Shown here: positions 25,686 through 33,050 of the stretch, one piece after another | Layout of the letters: every line of letters starts with the position of its first letter | Position numbering within the stretch: the stretch's first letter is position 1 | Assembly (NCBI RefSeq): GCF_905397275.1 | Contig: NZ_CAJPUY010000001.1 | Location: 186,001-250,000, forward strand | Length of the DNA stretch: 64,000 nt | Reading direction: 5' to 3' | Source: Cupriavidus yeoncheonensis | GTDB lineage: Bacteria > Pseudomonadota > Gammaproteobacteria > Burkholderiales > Burkholderiaceae | Notes under the pieces: model-generated | Seen by the model: only the letters and a program-made list of their open reading frames with translations | The model's database searches: none | What the model was told of the DNA's origin: nothing | Made by a program: the position numbers and the translations under genes

Positions 25686-26350
25686 GCTGCCTCCGCTTCT
25701 GCTGGAGCCTTCGCTTCGTCGTACTGGCGGATCGCCCAGGCGATGGCGTAGCAGCACCACGTGAAGCGAAAGGTATAGTCGCTGAAGTCGTGCTCCCACA
25801 GATCTGCAAAGTGATAGTGGTGGGTGTCACAGCCGACAGACCAGGAAAAGTCGTTAGCTTTCTGGTAGACGGAATGCTCGCCTTCGTAGAGGTGGCGCAG
25901 CACGTCATCGTCCACGGCTTCCCACAACTCGCGGCGTTGGTCCTTGGTGAGGCTGTCGCGCCCCTCACGGATCCAGTTGACCCGGTACTCGTTGATGACC
26001 CGGGTAAATTTCTCTTCACAGAACTCGGTGGCGCTGCCGTTGCGGCGCGAGCCGTCTACGGCCTGCAGCTTCTCGGACCAGTAGCCGCGATTGATGTACA
26101 GCTTGCTCGGGTCTTTCCTGTGGAGCCGGTCGGTGCGGAAGAACTCGAACATATCCGTCAGGCGCGAGAACACGTAGCAGCCCATATCCCCTGAGTAGAC
26201 CAGATAGCCTGGGTAGGTGATTAAGTCGAAATGCATACTCGAGGAGTCGGGCCTGCGGAAGCGGATGTGGCGGTACACGCCGTCCTCGTGGAGCACAGTC
26301 ATCTTGTGCTCGTCGACGTCGCGCTCGAAGCGTTGCTGGGAGCAGGTCAT
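25682..26350 (-). CDS. Conserved phage hypothetical protein
   Basis: 222 residues, rich in aromatic residues and histidine (HIRFRRPDSSSMHFDLITYP, VGCDTHHYHFADLWEHDF). Similar proteins occur beside ERF and exonuclease genes in Burkholderia phages, so a link to recombination is suggested by position only. Both ends overlap neighbours by 4 bp. Confidence 0.6.
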   Translation of the reverse strand: MTCSQQRFERDVDEHKMTVLHEDGVYRHIRFRRPDSSSMHFDLITYPGYLVYSGDMGCYVFSRLTDMFEFFRTDRLHRKDPSKLYINRGYWSEKLQAVDGSRRNGSATEFCEEKFTRVINEYRVNWIREGRDSLTKDQRRELWEAVDDDVLRHLYEGEHSVYQKANDFSWSVGCDTHHYHFADLWEHDFSDYTFRFTWCCYAIAWAIRQYDEAKAPAEAEAA

Positions 26351-26991
26351 GCTGCCTCCCGCAGTTCCTGCATGCGCTGGTTGAAGTAGTCGGAGTAGCG
26401 GCCCTTGTCCGCCTTATCCAGCCCGCCCATGATCTTGCTCAGCTCGCCGATGGTCGTGGCATCACGCATGCCGGTGTGCACGTCGGCGGCCACCGGCGAC
26501 AGGCCGGCGCCTGCGTCCGGGTCACTGCTGTCGTCCAGATCCGCTTCCCCTGCGACGTTCAGCATGGCGGTCACGATGTAGCGGCGCAGGATGGTGATCG
26601 AGGCCCCGAAGCTCTTGATGTCGGCATCGCCGCGAACGAGACTCAGCGACGACTCGATGCGGGCGGCAGACTTGTGAGCGATGATCGTGCGGATGTGCGT
26701 GCCCCCGTTGGGCTTGTCCGAAACGATCTGAATGAGCGCGAGCGCGTGCCTCGACAGGGCTGGGGTGGTCTTGTCCCGTATTTCCTGCATGTCGGCATAT
26801 TCGAAGGTGTACGGCCTCTCGCCCATATCCTTGGGAATGACGTACGCGGTGCGGTTCTTCGCTATGGGCATGAACTCGCCCTGCGCGGTGGCCAGCGCCT
26901 CGAACAGTTGCCCGAGGCTTTCCGGTGCCGGGCCGGGGATCAGGTTCACGTCGACGGTCGGCAGGTCTGCGATTCTTTCCGGCGCGTTCAT
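26347..26991 (-). CDS. ERF-family single-strand annealing protein
   Basis: 214 residues. YTFEYADMQEIRDKTTPALS and the following GGTHIRTIIAHKSAARIESS region, then FGASITILRRYIVTAMLNVA, are the ERF family core; the usual YxxR-Y-SLL-ML pattern is visible. It anneals complementary strands in phage recombination together with the YqaJ exonuclease. ATGA overlaps on both sides show tight coupling. Confidence 0.88.
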   Translation of the reverse strand: MNAPERIADLPTVDVNLIPGPAPESLGQLFEALATAQGEFMPIAKNRTAYVIPKDMGERPYTFEYADMQEIRDKTTPALSRHALALIQIVSDKPNGGTHIRTIIAHKSAARIESSLSLVRGDADIKSFGASITILRRYIVTAMLNVAGEADLDDSSDPDAGAGLSPVAADVHTGMRDATTIGELSKIMGGLDKADKGRYSDYFNQRMQELREAA

Positions 26992-28295
26992 TGCTGGGCT
27001 CCGGTGGTGGCTTGGGCAACGGCGGCACGTGCGGCGGAAACTTCTTCGAACTCAGCCCATGCGGCAACCTGGTCGTTGAGGTGGTAGCCCGCAACGCCGT
27101 CGCTGTCGTCCACGATGGAGAGCATGCCCGTCAGGGCGGACAGCAGCACCTGCGCGGCGGCACGGGCCCGCTCTTCAGCGGCGGCCAGTGCTTCCTGCTC
27201 GCGGCGGCGAGCCGCAGCTTCCTCGCGCTGGCGCTTTTCCTCGGCGGCACGGGCTTCTGCCTGGCGGCGCGCTTCGGCCTCGCGCTCGGCACGTTCGGCT
27301 GCTGCCTTGGCTTCCTGCTCTTCGCGCACCTTGCGGGCAGCGGCATCCCTCTCTGCCTGCTCGCGGCGGGCCTTGTCGGCGCGCAGCTGGGCCAGTTCCT
27401 CGGCGTCGCGCGCGGCTTCCAGCATGGTGTTCAGGTTGCCCAGCGCGGCTTCGATCGCGGCGCCGGCCTCGGCCTGAAATTCGGCGAAGTCGTCGGCGGC
27501 TTCGGCGGCGAGCGACGCAATGCGCTGCTGGATCTGCTTCACACCCAGACCGATGCAGGTCGACGGGGCTGTCTCGATCGCGTGGATGCGTTCCTTGATG
27601 CGGGCCACGCGCTTCCGGTCGGCCTCGGCCTTGGCTTCCTCCGCACGGCGGGCGGCGGCTTCGGCTTCCTGCCGCGCCTTCATCGCGGCCAGTTCCTCGC
27701 GGTTCTGGGCGCTCTGCAGGTACACGCGCAGGGTGGAGAGGGCGGTATCGACTGCTTCCTTGGCCTGCTCGGCGTATTCGTCCCAGCTGCGCTGGCCCAG
27801 GTATTCCGGGGATTCCAGATCGCGGATAGCAGCTGCCACGTCGGCGACGGAAGCGCTCAGGTAGTCCTTCGGCAGGGTAGCGATCGCGTTCAGGCAGGCT
27901 TGGTGTGCGCCGATCCGCGCGCTCTCAGCACGGGCCCTGGCAATGCGTTCCTCGTCCTTGCGCTTCTGCTCGGCGTCGATCTGATCTTTGACCGGCTGTT
28001 CGATCGCCTTCACTGAAGCTAGGATCTCGTCGCGCTTCTCGCGTACCCGTTTCTGCGCGGCCAGCATCGGCCGATTCCAGTTCGTGTAGGCCTCATCAGT
28101 GGCGGTACGCGCGGCAACGCAGCGCTGCACGAACTCGCGGGCAGCCTTGTTCCCGGCCGTGCTCTTCACGTCGAAGGCCTCAGCGCCGGCCGTGCGCAGT
28201 TCGGCAAGGCCTGCCTCGATGACGTCATATACCGCAATGGCGAATACCGGATCGGCCTGAGCCGGATCCAGAACTTCGATTTCGGGTGCTCCCAT
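26988..28295 (-). CDS. Large coiled-coil phage protein
   Basis: 435 residues from MGAPEIEVLDPAQADPVFAI, with AGAGG before the ATG. The N-terminal part (about 1-250) is helical with WNRPMLAAQKRVREKRDEI; residues about 290-400 are a charged Ala/Glu/Arg coiled coil. Proteins like this accompany ERF or Bet-type annealases in phages and may scaffold the recombination complex; this is inferred. Confidence 0.65.
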   Translation of the reverse strand: MGAPEIEVLDPAQADPVFAIAVYDVIEAGLAELRTAGAEAFDVKSTAGNKAAREFVQRCVAARTATDEAYTNWNRPMLAAQKRVREKRDEILASVKAIEQPVKDQIDAEQKRKDEERIARARAESARIGAHQACLNAIATLPKDYLSASVADVAAAIRDLESPEYLGQRSWDEYAEQAKEAVDTALSTLRVYLQSAQNREELAAMKARQEAEAAARRAEEAKAEADRKRVARIKERIHAIETAPSTCIGLGVKQIQQRIASLAAEAADDFAEFQAEAGAAIEAALGNLNTMLEAARDAEELAQLRADKARREQAERDAAARKVREEQEAKAAAERAEREAEARRQAEARAAEEKRQREEAAARRREQEALAAAEERARAAAQVLLSALTGMLSIVDDSDGVAGYHLNDQVAAWAEFEEVSAARAAVAQATTGAQQ

Positions 28296-28320
28296 GGATT
28301 CCTCTTTGAATGGTGGGGAG

Positions 28321-28548
28321 TTAGGCGACTTTGATGTAGGCGAAGGCCTTAGCCACGGCGGCAGGCACGTGCGCGCTGCCGATGGCGACACGCGGAGTGA
28401 TGCCGCGGCGTGCGTTCTCAGCCTTGCGTTGCTTGTGCTGGGCGTGGTTCGACGCAACCATGTGACGCAGCTGCGCTTCCATGCGCTCGATACGGGAGAG
28501 CTTCACGCCGGTGACGACGTGGCGGAGATCCATGTTTTTGCTGATCAT
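28321..28548 (-). CDS. Small early phage protein (75 aa)
   Basis: MISKNMDLRHVVTGVKLSRI begins a basic, helical protein. GGAGG lies 7 bp upstream inside the end of the preceding small membrane protein gene. No family recognised. Confidence 0.55.
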   Translation of the reverse strand: MISKNMDLRHVVTGVKLSRIERMEAQLRHMVASNHAQHKQRKAENARRGITPRVAIGSAHVPAAVAKAFAYIKVA

Positions 28549-28550
28549 GT

Positions 28551-28670
28551 TCAGCCTCCGAGATAGAGAGTGATTTCGTGCGCTGCGGCGACGACCGCGA
28601 ACAATCCGAGCACGTAGAAGAGGAGGGCGCGGTTCCGAGCCTGGATCTCGCGCAGATTTTTCTGGTTCAC
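28551..28670 (-). CDS. Small membrane protein (39 aa)
   Basis: GTG 28670 overlaps the stop of the 78-aa gene (ATGTGA), and the frame ends at TGA 28551-28553. The product has a charged N-terminus (NQKNLREIQARNRA) and one transmembrane helix (LLFYVLGLFAVVAAAHEITL). Tight overlap with neighbours supports it as a real gene. Function unknown. Confidence 0.6.
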   Translation of the reverse strand: MNQKNLREIQARNRALLFYVLGLFAVVAAAHEITLYLGG

Positions 28671-28903
28671 ATTTCGCTCCCAAAGGCCTTGGCGATGACG
28701 GCCTCGCGCTCATGGGCGCGAGTGGTGCTTTCGCTGTCGCTTCCGCTCAGGATGTTCCTGGCCGCCCACTCCGACTTCTGCTCGGGCGTCATGACTGCGA
28801 GCGCGTTGCGGATGATCCGGTGCGCTAGTTGGAGTTCGCGCAACAGTTCGCGCTGCAGGTTTTCGCGCGCGGCTTGGCGTGCGATCGCTTCGCCTTGCGT
28901 CAT
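28667..28903 (-). CDS. Small early phage protein (78 aa)
   Basis: MTQGEAIARQAARENLQREL opens an all-helical protein ending KAFGSEM. The ATG at 28903 overlaps the stop of the 92-aa gene by 4 bp. No family recognised. Confidence 0.6.
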   Translation of the reverse strand: MTQGEAIARQAARENLQRELLRELQLAHRIIRNALAVMTPEQKSEWAARNILSGSDSESTTRAHEREAVIAKAFGSEM

Positions 28904-29178
28904 ACGGTCACCCCGAAGGCAAAGCGACGCTCTTCGCTCTGACGGTCGGTGGCATCGCATTCTTCGTAGGCCTGAAGGTCGTGGTATGCCTCCAGTGCCA
29001 GGCCAGCGATTTCGTCCAGGTCGTGTAGGTGCATTACGTCGACGCCGCTGTCGGTGACGTTCGACAGTTCGAAGCATTCGTCTGCGCCAGGCTGCTCGAG
29101 CGTGGCGTCGTGCCCGCGGCGGTAGGTGCCGGAAACCTGCAGGGTGGTGTCGTTGTGGGTGATCGTGAACGTGGTCAT
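28900..29178 (-). CDS. Small early phage protein (92 aa)
   Basis: MTTFTITHNDTTLQVSGTYR starts a beta-rich acidic protein with an ECFELSNVTDSGVDVMHLHD middle. ATGA overlap with the upstream gene. Function unknown. Confidence 0.6.
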   Translation of the reverse strand: MTTFTITHNDTTLQVSGTYRRGHDATLEQPGADECFELSNVTDSGVDVMHLHDLDEIAGLALEAYHDLQAYEECDATDRQSEERRFAFGVTV

Positions 29179-29633
29179 GCTGCGGCCTCGCTGACGTTGG
29201 CCGCGGGCGCTGGCGCTTGCGCAGATGCTGCAGCGATCGCCTGCTCGGCTTGCTCCAGACTCTGGGCAGACATGAACACCTGGACGGTCAGCCGGCCCTT
29301 CTTGAACTGGACAACGCGGAGGTCGCCCTTGTCGCGCTCGACGATCGTGAACCCGGCAATCAGCAATGCCTTGGTCAGGGTGGGCTCGGCATAAGCGCTA
29401 TAGGTGCTGATCCGCAACGTCTGCCGCTTGCCGAATACCGGTGAGACGTTGTCCGCATAGATGGTGTAGCCGGCCGCCTTGATGTTGGCGTGCTCGCCCT
29501 CGAGCAGAGCAAGCGATGCGCCCATTTGCTTGATCTCTTGTAGGCGCGCACGGTGCCGGTACTCTTCCGCGGCCATGACCTGCTTGACCAGCGGCATGGC
29601 CATGATGTCTTTGTGAGTGGGGTTCTTAACCAT
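29175..29633 (-). CDS. Early phage protein (152 aa)
   Basis: From MVKNPTHKDIMAMPLVKQVM; alternating strands (RQTLRISTYSAYAEP, FTIVERDKGDLRVVQFKKGR) and an Ala-rich end. The start at 29633 follows GAGGCGCGCC. No family recognised. Confidence 0.55.
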   Translation of the reverse strand: MVKNPTHKDIMAMPLVKQVMAAEEYRHRARLQEIKQMGASLALLEGEHANIKAAGYTIYADNVSPVFGKRQTLRISTYSAYAEPTLTKALLIAGFTIVERDKGDLRVVQFKKGRLTVQVFMSAQSLEQAEQAIAAASAQAPAPAANVSEAAA

Positions 29634-29641
29634 GGCGCGCC

Positions 29642-29848
29642 TCACACCCCGTAGTAGCGAACTTCGACGATGTGGTCGCCAGTGGCGCCGTCCTTGCGCG
29701 GCAAGCCGATCGAAGGGCTGCGCATCGCGTCAATCGCGCTGCAGCGCTCGCGGGCGCGTTGCTCGACAGCCTGCAGGCTCTTGCCGCGCAAGCTGTAGAT
29801 ACCGCCGGAGCCGTTAGGGCGGTGGCGCTCTCGTACCTCTGAAACCAT
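29642..29848 (-). CDS. First gene of the leftward early operon (68 aa)
   Basis: MVSEVRERHRPNGSGGIYSL, then RGKSLQAVEQRARERCSAID, a basic small protein with a V-E-V-R-Y-Y-G-V end. GGAGATCGCC precedes the ATG. As the first product from PL it occupies the position of lambda N, but no arginine-rich RNA-binding motif is evident. Confidence 0.55.
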   Translation of the reverse strand: MVSEVRERHRPNGSGGIYSLRGKSLQAVEQRARERCSAIDAMRSPSIGLPRKDGATGDHIVEVRYYGV

Positions 29849-29898
29849 GGCGATCTCCATCTGGTGAGACGCACCAGAGGTGGTGCGTTGATGGCCTA

Positions 29899-29927
29899 AT
29901 ACTAGCAACGCTAGTAAATCGATTCAA
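29899..29927 (-). promoter_or_regulatory. Early leftward promoter PL
   Basis: Leftward -35 TTGAAT (29922-29927) and -10 TAGTAT (29899-29904) with a 17-bp spacer. The -10 overlaps operator 29901-29915 and the -35 touches operator 29926-29940, as expected for repressor control. Confidence 0.75.
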
Positions 29928-29975
29928 TAGCACAGCTAGTCGGTTTCGATTGGAATTTTTAATAGCACGGCTAGT
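29901..29975. promoter_or_regulatory. OL operator cluster: three 15-bp near-palindromes
   Basis: Sites at 29901-29915 (ACTAGCAACGCTAGT), 29926-29940 (AATAGCACAGCTAGT) and 29961-29975 (AATAGCACGGCTAGT). The pattern AnTAGCnnnGCTAGT recurs at OR, 2.6 kb away. Confidence 0.75.
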
Positions 29976-30094
29976 TGGAATAGCTGCGCCGCTGAGAAAG
30001 CCTCTCAAGGCGCTTCAAGCGCCGGGCGCTGGATGAGGACGTGATCTGGAGATCGATGACGTGATCGCCGCCTTCGAGCGCATGGCGCTTTGGG

Positions 30095-30232
30095 ATGAGG
30101 AATTTCCCCGTGGGCGATGTGGTAGCCGGGCTGGCGGGCATCATGGCCGACGAGCGGATGCCGGAGGATGTCTGGCTAGCGCTACTGACAGTGGGAGCTA
30201 CGCTCTACCGGGTGGGCTCGATGAACGGGTGA
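30095..30232 (+). CDS. Possible small protein (45 aa)
   Basis: Frame MRNFPVGDVVAGLAGIMADE, then RMPEDVWLALLTVGATLYRV. A GTG at 30110 with GAGG 9 bp upstream is an alternative start. The helical, regularly coded sequence looks gene-like. It lies on the plus strand between OL and the terminator of the repressor operon. Confidence 0.4.
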   Translation: MRNFPVGDVVAGLAGIMADERMPEDVWLALLTVGATLYRVGSMNG

Positions 30233-30249
30233 GGGCGGCGCTGCGGACG

Positions 30250-30274
30250 TAGAAAAGCCCACCGAGGTGGGCTG
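30250..30274 (-). terminator. Terminator of the repressor operon
   Basis: AGCCCACC-N3-GGTGGGCT followed leftward by TTTTC. It lies about 40 bp past the stop of the two-TM protein gene. Confidence 0.65.
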
Positions 30275-30314
30275 GCATTTCCGTTTGTCATCGCAGCCAT
30301 TGCCGCAGACGGTC

Positions 30315-30824
30315 CTACGGGATTGCGATGATGGGCTTTAGTCTGGATAACCATCCAGAAACAACGGATGGCTGCGCGCCAATTGCCGCGCACGCACGCT
30401 CGTAGGATCGCTGCAGCAAGAGGGCATTGGCTGCAGGCTCGCCGGCCTCGATCTCGTTGCAACGTGCGGCCCAAGTGTTGACCTGTTCCGCGGTGAATTC
30501 CGTTGGGCCAACCGCATGAATATCGCGGTCCAGCATTGCCCACTCCGTCGCGCGCTTGGCAGCGTCGCGCGCTTTAGATCCGAATCCGAACACCAGTGAT
30601 AGCGTTGTTCCGAGCACGACAACAGCTCCAGCCCATGACAAGACCATTGGATCGGCGATCCTGGCGATAGCAGCCGAGCCGGCGATCAGGGACGTTGCCT
30701 TAATCGCACCCTCGCGCCACTCCATGATTCGCTGGCGCTCTTGCTGATACAGCCGGTTCGTCAACGCCCGAACCATGACCTCATTCCGGCGTGCCCACTG
30801 GTAGGTGTGCTCGGACTCTTCCAT
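30315..30824 (-). CDS. Two-helix membrane protein, SLATT-like; candidate lysogenic exclusion effector
   Basis: 169 residues from MEESEHTYQWARRNEVMVRA. A charged helix (NRLYQQERQRIMEWREG) leads into two hydrophobic helices (AIKATSLIAGSAAIARIA and VLSWAGAVVVLGTTLSLVFG), then a cytosolic helical region (ARDAAKRATEWAMLDRDIHA on). This order recalls SLATT two-TM effectors of anti-phage systems, a weak family call. GGAGG lies 8 bp before the ATG. It is the last gene of the cI operon, the position of lambda rexB. Confidence 0.55.
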   Translation of the reverse strand: MEESEHTYQWARRNEVMVRALTNRLYQQERQRIMEWREGAIKATSLIAGSAAIARIADPMVLSWAGAVVVLGTTLSLVFGFGSKARDAAKRATEWAMLDRDIHAVGPTEFTAEQVNTWAARCNEIEAGEPAANALLLQRSYERACAAIGAQPSVVSGWLSRLKPIIAIP

Positions 30825-30826
30825 TT

Positions 30827-30991
30827 TTACTGCCTCCGCGGCGGTGGCGATGGTGGGTTCGACGGCGGGGGAACATGGTCGCGTTGCTCCCTCTGCCATC
30901 CGATGTTGATGGATTCTAACGCGGGCATATCGAATTCTTGGTTATCGTCGCGGAGGTGGTGGTGCTGGCGGCCTGGATGGTGGGAGGACAT
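30827..30991 (-). CDS. Possible 54-residue proline-rich small protein
   Basis: Frame MSSHHPGRQHHHLRDDNQEF with a proline-rich end (PPPSNPPSPPPRRQ), stopping 3 bp before the start of the two-TM gene. A shorter start MPALESINIGW is possible. No clear ribosome site, so it may be coupled to the genes around it or not be translated. Confidence 0.3.
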   Translation of the reverse strand: MSSHHPGRQHHHLRDDNQEFDMPALESINIGWQREQRDHVPPPSNPPSPPPRRQ

Positions 30992-31029
30992 GGCCGTCTA
31001 CAGGAATGGTTGGGCGTACCATCTCGGTC

Positions 31030-31446
31030 CTAGGCTGCCTGACTCTCGACGAGTTCGTTGACGGCCCGCCGGAATTCCAGCGGCCGCGCAATGTTACGGA
31101 TCGGGGCTTGAGGGTTGCCGGCGCCCGAGATAATGATCGTGCCGTAGTTGAACATGCGCCCGAACAGGGATTGCTTGACCTGGACGCTTTCAACCTTACC
31201 AAGGCGCATTTCGATCGTGTCGCGGCGGATGAAGCCCACCTTCGCAACCACCTTGCGGTTGGTGACCGCCAGCTCCGTCGACCAGATCGTAAGCCAAATG
31301 GCAATGATGATCAGGAGGCCGAGGCCAAAGACCGGTAGGGTGATGATGCCCAACACGACAGCAGGCAGGTAGGGTATCCATGAGGTCTTCGCCTCCCTGA
31401 CAACCGACTCGCCTGCGCCCAGATTCTTGTTGACGTACGACCCCAT
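31030..31446 (-). CDS. Bacterial PH (bPH2) domain membrane protein
   Basis: 138 residues. Two membrane helices (YLPAVVLGIITLPVFGLGLL region and IIIAIWLTIWS) precede a bPH2 domain of the YdbS type (TELAVTNRKVVAKVGFIRRD, then TIEMRLGKVESVQVKQSLFG and RMFNYGTIIISGAG). Such proteins are membrane-anchored and some belong to defence or toxin modules. It lies 40 bp downstream of the repressor gene on the same strand, so it should be expressed in the lysogen. AGGGGAG precedes the ATG. Confidence 0.75.
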   Translation of the reverse strand: MGSYVNKNLGAGESVVREAKTSWIPYLPAVVLGIITLPVFGLGLLIIIAIWLTIWSTELAVTNRKVVAKVGFIRRDTIEMRLGKVESVQVKQSLFGRMFNYGTIIISGAGNPQAPIRNIARPLEFRRAVNELVESQAA

Positions 31447-31486
31447 TTTTCTTCTCCCCTTCCGGGTTGTTTGAAATTCTTTTGGT

Positions 31487-32491
31487 TTAATCCGGCCGCC
31501 AGGCCGACCGTTTGACGATGCCACCCACGAAGTGCAGGCGCTCGATCTGATCTTGTGGGATTCGCAGCATGCCGTGCTTTTCATTGACCGATGTCAGCGC
31601 CACGATGCCGTCGCGCACATACGCCAGCTCCTTGACCATGACGCGACCGTCCGACGACTTGACCAGGACCTCGTCGCCGTTCTGAACCTGCGTATTCGGC
31701 TCGACCACTACGAATTCGTTGTGCTTCACACGCGGGCGCATCGATTCGCCGTTGCATCGCAGCGCGTATGCGTCCGGATCCTTGGTGGGGAAAAACACGT
31801 AGCCGTCGCCGTGGCCCACGGGGTACTCGACGTCCACGAAGTGTCCGTTGTCGCCTAACTGCGCCATGCCTGTTACTGGAATCTTGCGGAACGCGTCCTG
31901 TGGGATCTGGACGATGTCGAACGGTAGGCTGGGCTCGTCCAGCTCGGGCTCAACTGCGCCGCTGAGTTTGGGGTCGCCCTTCCCATTGATCAGCCACTTC
32001 GGGCTGTAGCCATAGGCCTCCTGCAGCTTCACAGCATGGTGAAGGCCGAGCTTTGGGGCACCCGGCTCGAGCCATGCTCGGACAACCGGCTGCTCAACAC
32101 CTAATAGCTGCGCGAAGGCGGGAACGTCCAAGTGCTGCTCCGCCATCACTAACTGCAGCCGATCGCATGGGCGAGCGCCGTTCTCGCTTCCCTGTGTCAC
32201 CACAGGAACCGACTCGGTGATCGTGCTTGACGCTCGGCGTATTTCCGCTGCTAGCCGCGGGCTGAATGCGTCAACTTCGACGCCGAGGCCTCGAGCAAAG
32301 CCGCTAGCTGCCCTGATATTCAACGGCCGCCTGGCGTTCAGGTACTGCCAAACCATCGCCTGGCTCCCGATCTCGAATCGGTTGCCAAACTCTTCCTGGC
32401 TCATCTTGCCTTTGCGCTGTTCATAGAGCCCTTTCAGGCGCTCAGCGTCCTCGACTTGCCAGGTTTCGAGGGTTTTGATCGGTCGCGACAT
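31487..32491 (-). CDS. cI: CI-type phage repressor with two helix-turn-helix domains and an S24 peptidase domain
   Basis: 334 residues. The first HTH (residues about 15-70, GKMSQEEFGNRFEIGSQAMV) is typical of CI. A second HTH-like domain (about 109-170, RLQLVMAEQHLDVPAFAQLL) follows before the LexA-like peptidase domain with Ser250 (NGESMRPR) and Lys287 (VMVKEL). The cleavage region reads TGMAQLGDNG and lacks the usual Ala-Gly pair, so RecA-induced self-cleavage is uncertain. The ATG at 32491 lies 7 nt after a -10 (AGTGTA on the plus strand), so its mRNA is probably leaderless. Confidence 0.88.
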   Translation of the reverse strand: MSRPIKTLETWQVEDAERLKGLYEQRKGKMSQEEFGNRFEIGSQAMVWQYLNARRPLNIRAASGFARGLGVEVDAFSPRLAAEIRRASSTITESVPVVTQGSENGARPCDRLQLVMAEQHLDVPAFAQLLGVEQPVVRAWLEPGAPKLGLHHAVKLQEAYGYSPKWLINGKGDPKLSGAVEPELDEPSLPFDIVQIPQDAFRKIPVTGMAQLGDNGHFVDVEYPVGHGDGYVFFPTKDPDAYALRCNGESMRPRVKHNEFVVVEPNTQVQNGDEVLVKSSDGRVMVKELAYVRDGIVALTSVNEKHGMLRIPQDQIERLHFVGGIVKRSAWRPD

Positions 32492-32498
32492 GCGCGCG

Positions 32499-32526
32499 AG
32501 TGTAGCAATGCTATTAAATTGAGCAA
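32499..32526 (-). promoter_or_regulatory. Repressor maintenance promoter (PRM-like)
   Basis: Leftward -35 TTGCTC (32521-32526) and -10 TACACT (32499-32504), 16-bp spacer. Transcription would begin at or next to the cI start codon. The -10 overlaps operator 32501-32515. Confidence 0.55.
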
Positions 32527-32564
32527 CAAGCATGGCTATTGATTTTATAACTAGCTATGCTAGT
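32501..32564. promoter_or_regulatory. OR operator cluster: three 15-bp near-palindromes
   Basis: Sites at 32501-32515 (TGTAGCAATGCTATT), 32526-32540 (ACAAGCATGGCTATT) and 32550-32564 (ACTAGCTATGCTAGT). The last is two bases from the OL site at 29901. Centre-to-centre spacings are 25 and 24 bp. Confidence 0.75.
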
Positions 32565-32566
32565 AT
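32539..32566 (+). promoter_or_regulatory. Early rightward promoter PR
   Basis: -35 TTGATT (32539-32544), -10 TAGTAT (32561-32566), 16-bp spacer; the spacer contains operator 32550-32564. The cro-like ATG starts 8 nt after the -10. Confidence 0.7.
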
Positions 32567-32573
32567 TTTGCGA

Positions 32574-32933
32574 ATGACACTCGCTGAATACCTCATCTCC
32601 ACCAAGACCAGCCAGGCGGCGTTCGCCAAGAAGTTGGGCGTATCGCAGGGCCTTGTCTATCAATGGATCTCCGGAAAGAGGCCGGTGTCGGCCGAGCAGT
32701 GTCCAGCAATTGAGCGCCTCACCAACGGCGCGGTCACCTGCGAAGAGCTGAACGACAAGGTCGATTGGGCATACGTCAGGCGTGGCACCCGAAAGGAGGG
32801 GCGAGCAATACACGCGCTTGATCCTTCGTCCTCCAGCCATGTTGCCGCCTGCGAATCCGACCATGACGCCCAACGAATGGGCAGAGCTACCGACGACACC
32901 CAGCCACCAGTCGGCACTTCGAGCAGGACATAG
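32574..32933 (+). CDS. YdaS/Cro-like regulator
   Basis: 119 residues from MTLAEYLISTKTSQAAFAKK. The HTH (AFAKKLGVSQGLVYQWISGK) and the CPAIERLTNGAVTCEELNDK stretch are the YdaS/Cro signature. First gene from PR, opposite cI, so the Cro role is expected. The C-terminal 45 residues (after GTRKEGRA) are Ser/His-rich and not typical; the family usually ends near residue 75. A start at 32532 would lie inside the promoter and is rejected. Confidence 0.8.
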   Translation: MTLAEYLISTKTSQAAFAKKLGVSQGLVYQWISGKRPVSAEQCPAIERLTNGAVTCEELNDKVDWAYVRRGTRKEGRAIHALDPSSSSHVAACESDHDAQRMGRATDDTQPPVGTSSRT

Positions 32934-33050
32934 AAAAAGTAGGCCGTTCACCGTTTTCATAAAGGCGTCCGAAGAGGCGCCTCTATTTGACGCCAATCGG
33001 TACGTGGAACGCCACGGAGAACAAGTGGAACTTGTGTGGGAGAGAGAACG

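Noticed and set aside
29642..29848. First PL gene as a lambda N-type antiterminator
   Set aside because: Position fits, but there is no compact arginine-rich motif and no boxB-like hairpin was found next to PL.
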